33,592 bases of DNA from Bacteroidales bacterium. GTDB taxonomy: Bacteria > Bacteroidota > Bacteroidia > Bacteroidales > UBA932. Within the stretch, counting starts at the first letter, position 1; each line of letters opens with the position of its first letter. A model generated the notes under the pieces. The model was not told the origin of the DNA. It worked only from the letters and a program-made list of their open reading frames with translations, and made no database searches. The stretch is taken from the NCBI GenBank assembly GCA_004556005.1, contig SFJA01000015.1, positions 1 to 33,592 of the forward strand, in the 5' to 3' direction. The position numbers were made by a program, and so were the translations under genes. Shown here piece after piece: positions 1 through 6,725 of the stretch.

Positions 1-30
1 CATGAGTTTTCAAACAATTTGTACAAATAA
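1..30. repeat. Left terminal inverted repeat of the IS
   Basis: Bases 1-30 match the reverse complement of 1766-1795 at roughly two thirds or more of positions. The best block is around TTTGTACAA (19-26). The outer 17 bases match less well, so the exact tip is uncertain and could extend left of the window. Confidence 0.6.
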
Positions 31-67
31 TTGCTAATTTCCTGATAATTTGGCCATTAACCTATTG

Positions 68-95
68 TTTGTTTCAAATTTAATTTGTATATTTG
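68..95 (+). promoter_or_regulatory. Putative Bacteroidetes-type promoter of the IS transposase
   Basis: TATATTTG at 88-95 fits the Bacteroidetes -7 consensus TAnnTTTG. A TTTG at 68-71 could serve as the -33 element, with a rather short 16-nt spacer. The transposase ATG is at 118, 22 nt downstream. The 15-mer at 81-95 recurs exactly upstream of the LytTR gene (16597-16611). Confidence 0.45.
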
Positions 96-117
96 TACAG
101 TTTAAGAGAAGCAAACA

Positions 118-1769
118 ATGTCACGTCCAACAAAAGAGGAAAGTATCTATAGGGTATCCATCCATAAGAACGGAGGGTATATGTACGCAGCCACTCATCC
201 ATATACGGTTGACGAGAATGGGAATCGAAAGTATGTTTACTGCCATTGGGGCGTTGTAGACGAGAACAAGAAGTTCATTCCCGGGAAGCGTTATATCTTT
301 GCCAGTCTGGAGGAAAGGGAAAGACTTATCTTTCCTGATGACTGGGATATGAGTGAAGCTAAACGTCTGTCCGGGGCCAAGCAGCCAGGCCGTCCTGCTT
401 ATACCGACGCGGATAAGAACAGGTTCTATGGTGACATTTGGCTTCTTGAGCAGGTAGCCGACAAGACCGGTCTCCGCTCCGACCTCAAGCAAGTGTTCGA
501 GAACAACGAGGAGGTTGTAAACAGCATTCTTACTCTTGCATACTTCTCCTGACGCCATCCGCCATAACGTATCTCACGCAAAGTATAAGCGAAGAGGAAA
601 GGATGGCTCTGTTCAGACTACGAGCCGCAAGGCTTAAGGATAATGCCGTTTGCGCCGTGGACTCAACATCGAGATCCGCCTATGGCAGTTCTCTGGCCGA
701 CATCAAATGGGGTAAGAACAAAGAGGGTATAAGCCTACCCCAGACATCGGAGGTGGTAGTGTACTCATTGGAGCTTACCGACCTTAGACACGCCGGGTTC
801 CCGAATGTGGCGCTACTCACGGACAGGGGTTACGAGTCAATCCAGAACCTTGAGCGATACATACTCAACGGTCAGAAGATGGTAATGTGCGTGAAAGTCG
901 GCCAGTCGTTTGTCTTGAAACATATCCTTGAGTATGGCGACTTTGCCGGTGCCCCTGAGCAGATGTCCATTGATCTGGACACCAAAGTGTTCTACAAGCA
1001 GTATGACATTGACTACCGTGTCAACGGAAACGGAGAGACCGTGCACAAGGCCGACAAGTTCAAGTTGAACATTTACTTCGATCCGATGAAAAGGGGCTCT
1101 GACATCACGAACCTTAGTGCCGAGATTGAGATGCAGCGCAGGGCTCTTCAGGAGATGAAGGACAATAGATATCCACTTGATGACGATGCCACCATTAAAA
1201 GGCTATACAAGTGGTTCACAATCGATTATAACCCACAAAACCGTCTCATAAAAGACTTCTCCCTCAATGAGAAGAAAGTCAGCAATGCCCGTAGGACATC
1301 AGGCTTCTATGCCATTGCGACGCTAGGAATGGACATGACTGCAATGCAGACTTGGGAATTGTATGGACTGCGGGACGAACAGGAGAAGTACTTCCAGCAG
1401 ATGAAGAGTCAACTCGGCTTCGACCGTCAGCGCAACTGGTCGGAAGAAGGCAAAACAGGCAGACTGCTGATCCTCTTTGTCGGACTCATCCTGAGCTCGT
1501 ATGTGCGCCACATATGGAAGTCAACAGACCTGCATCAGCAGTTCTCATCCACCCTTGAGGTGCTTGATGAGATGCGCTCAATAAGATGTGTGGAGCACAC
1601 CGGAAAGGCAAAGCATATCACCCCTTTTGTCGGTGCTCAGATTGATATCGCCAATGCTTTCGGCTTCAAAATCCCTGATGGCTGTGCCCCGAAATACACC
1701 TCCCGGAAGAAGGACGCACCTCATCGTGGCCGCCCAGCTAAGCCGAAAACTTCGGAGCTGGAGCATTAA
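118..1769 (+). pseudogene. IS1634-family transposase, disrupted by two internal deletions
   Basis: The N-terminal part (118-552, 144 codons) ends abruptly after LTLAYFS. The frame then resumes at about 549 with LTPSAITYLTQSI and runs to 1769. Family knowledge: intact relatives have about 25 residues between these blocks, so a deletion that is not a multiple of three removed them and shifted the frame. A second, in-frame loss lies at about 770 (VVVYSLELTDLRHAGF), where relatives carry a segment resembling HMPVYYRTFPGNMPDSRS. The catalytic elements remain visible: the first Asp in CAVDSTSRSAYGSS, the second in LLTDRGYES, and a YREK signature in YGLRDEQEKYFQQMK with the acidic Glu. The C-terminus ends in a basic RGRPAKPK tail typical of the family. 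Deletion sizes come from memory of relatives and are approximate. The product is almost certainly inactive. Confidence 0.9.
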
Positions 1770-1795
1770 TTGTACAAAATGAATCAAAATTCACG
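1766..1795. repeat. Right terminal inverted repeat of the IS
   Basis: This is the reverse-complement partner of 1-30, with core TTGTACAAAA at 1770-1779. It overlaps the TAA stop of the transposase at 1767-1769. The segment AAATGAATC inside it also occurs in an array spacer (1866-1874), which makes the exact IS/array boundary slightly ambiguous. Confidence 0.6.
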
Positions 1796-1796
1796 T

Positions 1797-2038
1797 CCGT
1801 GTTTTACTCACGACCCTGGCCAAAATGGCGTCCCCGTATGCAAATAGGCCTGTTTTACACACGGCAAATGAATCCCGTATGCGAAACCCCGTGTTTTACT
1901 CACGGCAAGTAAATCTCGTATGCAAAACCCCGTGTTTTACTCACGGTCCTGACCAAAACAGTGTTCCCGTGTGTAAAAACCCCACTTTTACTCACGGCAA
2001 ACTGGCTCCGTGTGTGAAAAGGCCGATTTTACTCACGG
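1797..2038. repeat. Array of 31-nt imperfect palindromes with 10- or 20-bp spacers
   Basis: Five complete 31-nt units lie at 1834-1864, 1875-1905, 1916-1946, 1967-1997 and 2008-2038; a sixth is truncated at 1797-1813. Each has a left arm close to CCGTRTGYRAAA, about 7 variable bases, and a right arm close to TTTTACTCACGG. The arms are reverse complements (11 of 12 positions in the fourth complete unit, 9-10 in others). Spacers are 20, 10, 10, 20 and 10 bp, giving centre spacings of 51, 41, 41, 51 and 41 bp. The two 20-bp spacers resemble each other, and two of the 10-bp spacers share CAARTRAATC. The truncated first unit lacks its left arm exactly where the IS ends. The function is unknown; multimeric protein-binding sites or a REP/BIME-like hairpin cluster are the main options. 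A 72-codon frame across the array is judged spurious. Confidence 0.9.
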
Positions 2039-2133
2039 GATGATATAACTGATTCCAGTTGACTCAATTTTGTCCACGAAATCGGGGGTTTTTATGGATA
2101 AAAAGAGTTGTGGCGGTGTAAGAGTGTTCTGAC

Positions 2134-2163
2134 TGACATGTCAAGCTTAGTTCTGGCATGTCA
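2134..2163. repeat. Inverted repeat TGACATG / CATGTCA
   Basis: A perfect 7-bp dyad: TGACATG at 2134-2140 and CATGTCA at 2157-2163, separated by 16 bases. It is not followed by a T-tract, so it is not an obvious terminator. It could be an operator or a chance dyad. Confidence 0.4.
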
Positions 2164-2400
2164 CGGTTTCCATCCCTCCTAACCAAGCTGAGTTGAGCTT
2201 TCCCTTTTCGGGAACAGGTGACTTATTCAAATTTTGGTTTTTCTCGGTTTGATAGTTAATAACTGGTAAAAGTTTACTTTTGGGTGTTTTCCCTAAGTTT
2301 TTGTGGATGAATCATTTGACAAATTTCAAGAGAGAGTTGTTCTCGGACTGCAAAATTTTTATTTCTTCCACTCTATGAGCAATCTTGTGGCCAAAACAAA

Positions 2401-2432
2401 AGCGACCGCTAGCCTTTTGGCTTGAGGTCGCT
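2401..2432 (-). terminator. Hairpin terminator downstream of the V-ATPase operon
   Basis: AGCGACC pairs with GGTCGCT (2401-2407 with 2426-2432). An inner AGCC/GGCT stem closes a TTTT loop. Read on the minus strand the hairpin is followed by TTTGTTTTGG, so it can end transcripts leaving ntpK (stop at 2572). On the plus strand it is followed by a less clean T-rich run, so it may act in both directions. Confidence 0.65.
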
Positions 2433-2571
2433 CTTGATATTTTTCAAGATCCCGTGAAACGATACGGAGACCTTGTGGGGTTTGCCAAATTTCGCTGCAT
2501 TTATGCGTATCCTAAGGAAGTCTTGTAGGACCCCGCGGATTATTTCCGGATTATGCAGCAACTTTTGGCAA

Positions 2572-3012
2572 TTATGCCATGAAGGTTGGGAGGAGTGCTC
2601 CGACGAGACCGAGGATGGCGTAGAATTCCGGGAAAGCGGCGTAGATCATGGTGTTGGTCATTACGTCGTGGCCCTGGCTGATTCCTACGATACCGTTGGC
2701 GCAAATCTGTCCCTGACGGATTGCAGACATAAGACATACGATGCCGACTGAGATGCCGACGCCGAATGCGATTGCACCGTTTGCAGCAAGCCACTCCTTG
2801 TTAAGCAGCCACATAAGGAATGCTACGAATCCGTAGAGACCCTGGGTTGCAGGCATCGCTGAGAGGATCATATAGCTGGATGACTTCTCAGGATTTTTCT
2901 TGAGAGCGCCTTCTGCTGCATTTCCGGCAATTGAAGTGCCGATTGAACTACCTACACCGGCAAGGCCAAGCATAAGGCCGAGACCGAGATAACCGAGAAT
3001 TGATTCGAACAT
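2572..3012 (-). CDS. ntpK: V-type ATPase subunit K (membrane proteolipid ring)
   Basis: The rotor-ring proteolipid (146 aa) carries the coupling ion through the membrane Vo sector. It is a four-helix double-hairpin protein, Gly/Ala-rich, like Enterococcus hirae NtpK. The essential acidic residue is E129 in AAFPEFYAILG. The motif PATQGLYGF supplies T56 and Q57, and Q100 lies in AIRQGQ. The Q100 to E129 distance (29) equals that between Q110 and E139 of NtpK. These positions are Na+ ligands in NtpK, so Na+ rather than H+ coupling is inferred. It is the last gene of the operon, 17 bp after ntpI, and is followed by a hairpin at 2401-2432. Confidence 0.95.
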   Translation of the reverse strand: MFESILGYLGLGLMLGLAGVGSSIGTSIAGNAAEGALKKNPEKSSSYMILSAMPATQGLYGFVAFLMWLLNKEWLAANGAIAFGVGISVGIVCLMSAIRQGQICANGIVGISQGHDVMTNTMIYAAFPEFYAILGLVGALLPTFMA

Positions 3013-3029
3013 AATTTGTAAGTTATTGT

Positions 3030-4796
3030 TTATTGTTTATTGATTTTCAAAGGTCTGTATTCCACGCCCTTGCCCACATATCCGGAGTTCTTGAAGTACT
3101 CCACGAAGGTAAGACGCAGAGGGTGTACAAATGCTCCGAGACAGCTCATCGCAAGATTGAGCGCGTGGCCGAGGAGGACGATGACAATGAAGAATATCCA
3201 CTGGAAGGTCGGATGGTCGCCGAGTACCAGACCGCCGAGGGTGTTGAATGCGCTTCCGAGCATTCCTCCGGCAAGTCCGAGTGCATAGAGACGAATGTAA
3301 CTGAGTACGTCACCGAGCAGTCCGGTCGCCATCTGGTAGGTATCCCAAAGTCCGGCTCCGATGTTGATGAGCGGATTGCGGCCAGGTTTGTTGAATATGA
3401 AAATGCCGAGTACGCTGACTGCAGCAATTCCTATTACAATCCATTTGAGCACTTCAGCCGGCAGTTTAAGCAATGCCCCGACACTCAACACGATAAGCGA
3501 ACCTACTATCAGCAGTGTCCAGCCCCAGGAACTGATGGTCTCCTTAAATCCGAACCTCTGCGTGTACAGCAGAGACTTTACCACCATTGCAAGACAGATG
3601 TGAACCACACCGATTCCCAATGCAAGAACCATCTGCAGAGGGAAGGTGCCGACATTGCCCGTGAGCATTATGCCCTTAAGCCAGTCAGGAACCCAACTTG
3701 CCGCAGACAGGTCAATTCCGAAGAATGTCCCCAGGAAAATTCCGACAACAAAGGTTCCTATGCCGAGAGTCCGGATAAGCCTCCAGAATTTGGCCAGGCC
3801 CATAGGACCGTCCCCCTTGATGCCCTTGAATGCATAAGCGATGGCGATGAGCAGCAGTCCGTAGCCTGCGTCTCCCATACACATCGAGAAGAACAGCAGA
3901 TAGAACGGAGCCAGTATAGGAGTGGCATCCCATTCGTCATACACAGGCATTCCATACATCCCGGTCAAAGACTCGAACTGCCTTGCAAACCAGTTGTTCT
4001 TTAGCTTGATAGGAGGATTGTCTTCCTTGGTAGCCACTTCCGAGGTCCAATAAAGACCTTCCTCGGCATCAAGTTTCGCAGAAATGGACGCATCGTCCGC
4101 AGTAGGAGCAAAGCCGGTCAAAATGCAAAGCTTGTCCTCCGCTGCCTTTTCTGCAGAAACCCCGGCAAGGTACAATTCCAGACTATTAAGATTGCTCTCC
4201 AGCTTTTCCTTGAGAGCGGGCAGCAAGGCCTTTTCTCCGTCAAGCCGTGTGATGCACTGCCCGAGTTCCTTTTCGAGAGACTTTATCTTGGCATCGCAAT
4301 TGTCCACGGAAACCTGAGGTCCCTTGCATTCCGGGACAGGGAAGGAATAATCCTCTGCTGGACCGACAGTAACGAACCAAACTTTGCCATCGCCGCGTTC
4401 GACGATCTCAAGTGGCTGAAGCTCAGACCATTCCTCCTTGAACTTGTTGTCAGCTACGCAATAGAAACGCATCTTGAGTCCAAGCCTTCCGAGTCCGCCA
4501 AGCTTTTCAGCCTCGAAAGGTCCCCATACTTCCACTTCCTTGCGAGTCTTGCGGGTCTGGTCGAGTTCTGAACTGATTCTGACGAATTGCTCATCTCTGG
4601 CGTACCTGTCGCCCGAGATGTCTGCAATGCGCTTCCTCAGTTCCTCTGACTCGGCAAGCAGAGCGGAAGAATGAGCGTCAACAGGCTTGGAAGAGCGCCT
4701 GATGTCGATAATGCCGAGGGACTGAATGCTCTCAAGTATCCGGCTCTCATCTCCGGAAAGCATTATCAGAGAGTATTTTGTCATCGGTGTAATCAT
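3030..4796 (-). CDS. ntpI: V-type ATPase subunit I (stator subunit a homologue)
   Basis: The 588-aa stator subunit has a long N-terminal cytoplasmic part with coiled-coil character (residues about 40-240), followed by a C-terminal domain with about seven or eight membrane segments from about residue 285. It forms the ion half-channels against the K ring. The essential channel arginine is visible as about R502 in LSYIRLYALGLAGG. FLGTFFGIDLS and HALNLAMSCLGAFVHPLRL are other family hallmarks. The start at 4796 overlaps the ntpD stop by 4 bp (ATGA), indicating translational coupling; a second Met four codons later is an alternative. It is somewhat shorter than the roughly 650 aa of archaeal homologues, in line with other bacterial operons of this type. 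Confidence 0.94.
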   Translation of the reverse strand: MITPMTKYSLIMLSGDESRILESIQSLGIIDIRRSSKPVDAHSSALLAESEELRKRIADISGDRYARDEQFVRISSELDQTRKTRKEVEVWGPFEAEKLGGLGRLGLKMRFYCVADNKFKEEWSELQPLEIVERGDGKVWFVTVGPAEDYSFPVPECKGPQVSVDNCDAKIKSLEKELGQCITRLDGEKALLPALKEKLESNLNSLELYLAGVSAEKAAEDKLCILTGFAPTADDASISAKLDAEEGLYWTSEVATKEDNPPIKLKNNWFARQFESLTGMYGMPVYDEWDATPILAPFYLLFFSMCMGDAGYGLLLIAIAYAFKGIKGDGPMGLAKFWRLIRTLGIGTFVVGIFLGTFFGIDLSAASWVPDWLKGIMLTGNVGTFPLQMVLALGIGVVHICLAMVVKSLLYTQRFGFKETISSWGWTLLIVGSLIVLSVGALLKLPAEVLKWIVIGIAAVSVLGIFIFNKPGRNPLINIGAGLWDTYQMATGLLGDVLSYIRLYALGLAGGMLGSAFNTLGGLVLGDHPTFQWIFFIVIVLLGHALNLAMSCLGAFVHPLRLTFVEYFKNSGYVGKGVEYRPLKINKQ

Positions 4797-5404
4797 CCTT
4801 CTGCCTCCTCTTCTTCTTCAGCGGCGTGACGGGTCTTGACAATCTTTGATGAGGCCTTGCTCAGATTCTCCTCGTCTTCCATATATCGTTTGATCTTGCG
4901 GATGGCCTCCTGATATCCCGGAATCTGCACCTTTTCGTAAAGATTCACCTTCTGGGTGGTCTTTTTTCGGTTAAATTCGAGTATCCTCCGCTTCTCCTCG
5001 TAAACCTCCGACTCTATGCCCAGACGTGTCAGTTCCTTGAGAATGCTGACGCCGTCGGCGTACCAGGCCGGCTTGACGAAGGCGTTGAACGGCATAAGCT
5101 CATACAGTATCTCATCCACCTGCGGAGTCTTGACACCTGCAACCTTTACGGTGCGCATCCTGACATCCGTTATGCGAATGAGTCCGGGCTCGAATTCGTT
5201 CCATAGCGCGGCAAGGTAGTCGTAGCGCTTCAGAGCGTCTTCAAGCTCGGCAGCAAGCCGCTCGGACTCCCTCTTGGCTACAAGCACGCTGGCGCGCAGG
5301 GCCGCCTCCTTGTTTTTCAGGGTAGGCAAGGCCTTTTGGCGCACCTTGAGCTGCTTGCCCAGGTTCGTCAGAGATGTCTTGTTGTATTGAAACTTGATAG
5401 CCAT
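4793..5404 (-). CDS. ntpD: V-type ATPase subunit D (central rotor shaft)
   Basis: The 203-aa coiled-coil subunit forms the rotating axle inside the A3B3 head. The N-terminal helix begins FQYNKTSLTNLGKQLKVRQKALPTLKNKE and a second long helix runs to about residue 190, both typical of the D family. The tail is acidic (AEEEEEAEG). The start overlaps the ntpB stop by one base (TAATG) and the stop overlaps the ntpI start by four bases. Length and heptad-rich composition match the family. No subunit F gene, the usual partner of D, follows it here. Confidence 0.94.
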   Translation of the reverse strand: MAIKFQYNKTSLTNLGKQLKVRQKALPTLKNKEAALRASVLVAKRESERLAAELEDALKRYDYLAALWNEFEPGLIRITDVRMRTVKVAGVKTPQVDEILYELMPFNAFVKPAWYADGVSILKELTRLGIESEVYEEKRRILEFNRKKTTQKVNLYEKVQIPGYQEAIRKIKRYMEDEENLSKASSKIVKTRHAAEEEEEAEG

Positions 5405-6723
5405 TACTTGTGCCAGTATTTATCGATAAGGGCCTGCTTGATACCGGTTTCTGCCGGAGTGAAGTATTTTGCGAACAGTTCCCAGGCAGTGTCCAGGGCC
5501 TCTTCTATCTTGATGTTGACGTCGATGGACAAAAGTCTGGTGGCGTATTCCTTTGCATAGTCAAGACAGCGCAGGTCGTAGTCGGAAAGGTCGAAACCGT
5601 TCTCCAGCTTGGTCTTTGCGTTCTGGGCATCGGCATACAGACGGACACCTGCATTCATCACCTGACTGTGATCCTCGCGGGTCTTCTTGCCCTGAACGAG
5701 CTGCTTGAGTCGTGAGAGACTGCGGAATGGATCCACGATGACCTTGCCGGAGTCGGAGTCTGCCCTGAGGTAGAGCTGACCCTCGGTAATGTATCCGGTG
5801 TTGTCCGGAATGGCGTGAGTGATGTCACCGTCGTTGAGCGTAGTAACCGCAATGATGGTGATTGAACCTCCGTCAGGAAGCTGCACGGCCTTCTCGTAGA
5901 TCTTTGCTAGGTCGGAGTAAAGCGAGCCAGGCATAGAGTCCTTTGAAGGAATCTGGTCCATACGGTTCGACACGATTGAGAGCGCATCGGCGTACAGGGT
6001 CATATCTGTCAGGAGGACAAGCACTTTCTCGTTCTTGTCAACGGCGAAATATTCAGCTGCGGTAAGAGCCATGTCCGGAATGAGAAGACGCTCTACAGGC
6101 GGCTCTTCCGTGGTGTTTACGAAGGAAACGATTCTGTCGAGGGCTCCCGCGCTTTCAAATTCGTGCTTGAAGAAGAGGTAGTCATCGTTTGACAGACCCA
6201 TTCCGCCGAGGATAATCTTGTCCACGTCAGCTCTAAGCGCCACATCGGCCATTACCTGGTTGTATGGCTGGTCCGGGTCGGCGTAGAAAGGAATCTTCTG
6301 ACCTGAAACGAGGGTGTTGTTGAGGTCGATGCCCGCGATACCGGTAGGAATGAGCTCACTTGGCTGGCGGCGCTTGTAAGGGTTTACGGAAGGACCTCCG
6401 ATTTCCCTTTCTTCACCCTCTACGGCAGGACCGCCGTCGATTGGGTCTCCGTAGGCGTTGAAGAAACGGCCTGCAAGCTGGTCGCTGACCCTGATGGTAG
6501 GAGGCGCGCCGTTAAATGCCACTTCGGCATCGGTAGGGATGCCCTCGGTTCCGGCAAATACCTGCATAGTTACAAGGTCACCCTTGGTCTTTACGACCTG
6601 GGCAAGCCTTCCGTCCACGGTTGCGAGCTCATCATTGGCAACTCCGCTCGCCTTAAGTGAAATAGTGGCCTTGGTTATGGCCTGAAGTTGCGTATAAGTG
6701 CGCTGAAATGCTTTTGTTGCCAT
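5404..6723 (-). CDS. ntpB: V-type ATPase subunit B (regulatory head subunit)
   Basis: The 439-aa non-catalytic nucleotide-binding-fold subunit alternates with A in the hexameric head. Its central domain lacks a Walker A lysine: the equivalent stretch reads LVSGQKIPFYADPDQPYN, as expected for B. The conserved blocks PTGIAGIDLNNTLVSGQK, VLVLLTDMTLYADALS and SRLKQLVQGK are visible. Its start is 2 bp after the ntpA stop. The C-terminus ends in a helical domain, ETGIKQALIDKYWHK. It belongs to the short bacterial branch also seen in spirochaetes and chlamydiae (about 430-440 aa). Confidence 0.95.
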   Translation of the reverse strand: MATKAFQRTYTQLQAITKATISLKASGVANDELATVDGRLAQVVKTKGDLVTMQVFAGTEGIPTDAEVAFNGAPPTIRVSDQLAGRFFNAYGDPIDGGPAVEGEEREIGGPSVNPYKRRQPSELIPTGIAGIDLNNTLVSGQKIPFYADPDQPYNQVMADVALRADVDKIILGGMGLSNDDYLFFKHEFESAGALDRIVSFVNTTEEPPVERLLIPDMALTAAEYFAVDKNEKVLVLLTDMTLYADALSIVSNRMDQIPSKDSMPGSLYSDLAKIYEKAVQLPDGGSITIIAVTTLNDGDITHAIPDNTGYITEGQLYLRADSDSGKVIVDPFRSLSRLKQLVQGKKTREDHSQVMNAGVRLYADAQNAKTKLENGFDLSDYDLRCLDYAKEYATRLLSIDVNIKIEEALDTAWELFAKYFTPAETGIKQALIDKYWHK

Positions 6724-6725
6724 AT

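Larger units (their letters stand above)
1..1795 (+). mobile_element. Decayed IS1634-like insertion sequence (IS4 superfamily)
   Basis: Visible: a broken DDE transposase reading frame (118-1769) sits between imperfect terminal inverted repeats at about 1-30 and 1766-1795. The right repeat overlaps the transposase stop codon, as is usual for compact ISs. The left repeat begins at the first base of the window, so the true left end may lie outside it. No target-site duplication can be assessed because the left flank is missing. The right boundary is close to 1795: a conserved palindrome-array sequence starts at 1797 with its left arm missing. Inference: the element inserted into, or deleted part of, that array. 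It cannot transpose by itself because the transposase is disrupted. Confidence 0.85.
2039..2571. other. Intergenic region without a recognisable gene
   Basis: Between the palindrome array and the end of the V-ATPase operon I see no frame with coding character on either strand. The segment is more AT-rich than its surroundings. It holds a 7-bp dyad (2134-2163), a small TTCCC/GGGAA hairpin near 2206-2220, and a terminator hairpin (2401-2432). A short open stretch on the minus strand around 2270-2365 (about 33 codons, no start) could be a degenerate fragment, but I cannot identify it. Confidence 0.6.

Noticed and set aside
1797..2038. CRISPR array
   Set aside because: Spacers are only 10 or 20 bp and related to each other, the repeats are degenerate, and no cas genes are near.
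1825..2043. Open frame of 72 codons across the palindrome array with repeated CFTHG-like peptides
   Set aside because: The peptide repeats simply mirror the DNA repeats, the units sit at 41/51-nt periods that shift frame, and there is no ribosome-binding or promoter signal.
2060..2320. Replication origin suggested by DnaA-box-like sequences (for example TCATCCACA on the minus strand near 2305)
   Set aside because: Only single-mismatch or worse matches at irregular spacing, no dnaA/dnaN or other origin-linked genes nearby; expected by chance in AT-rich DNA.
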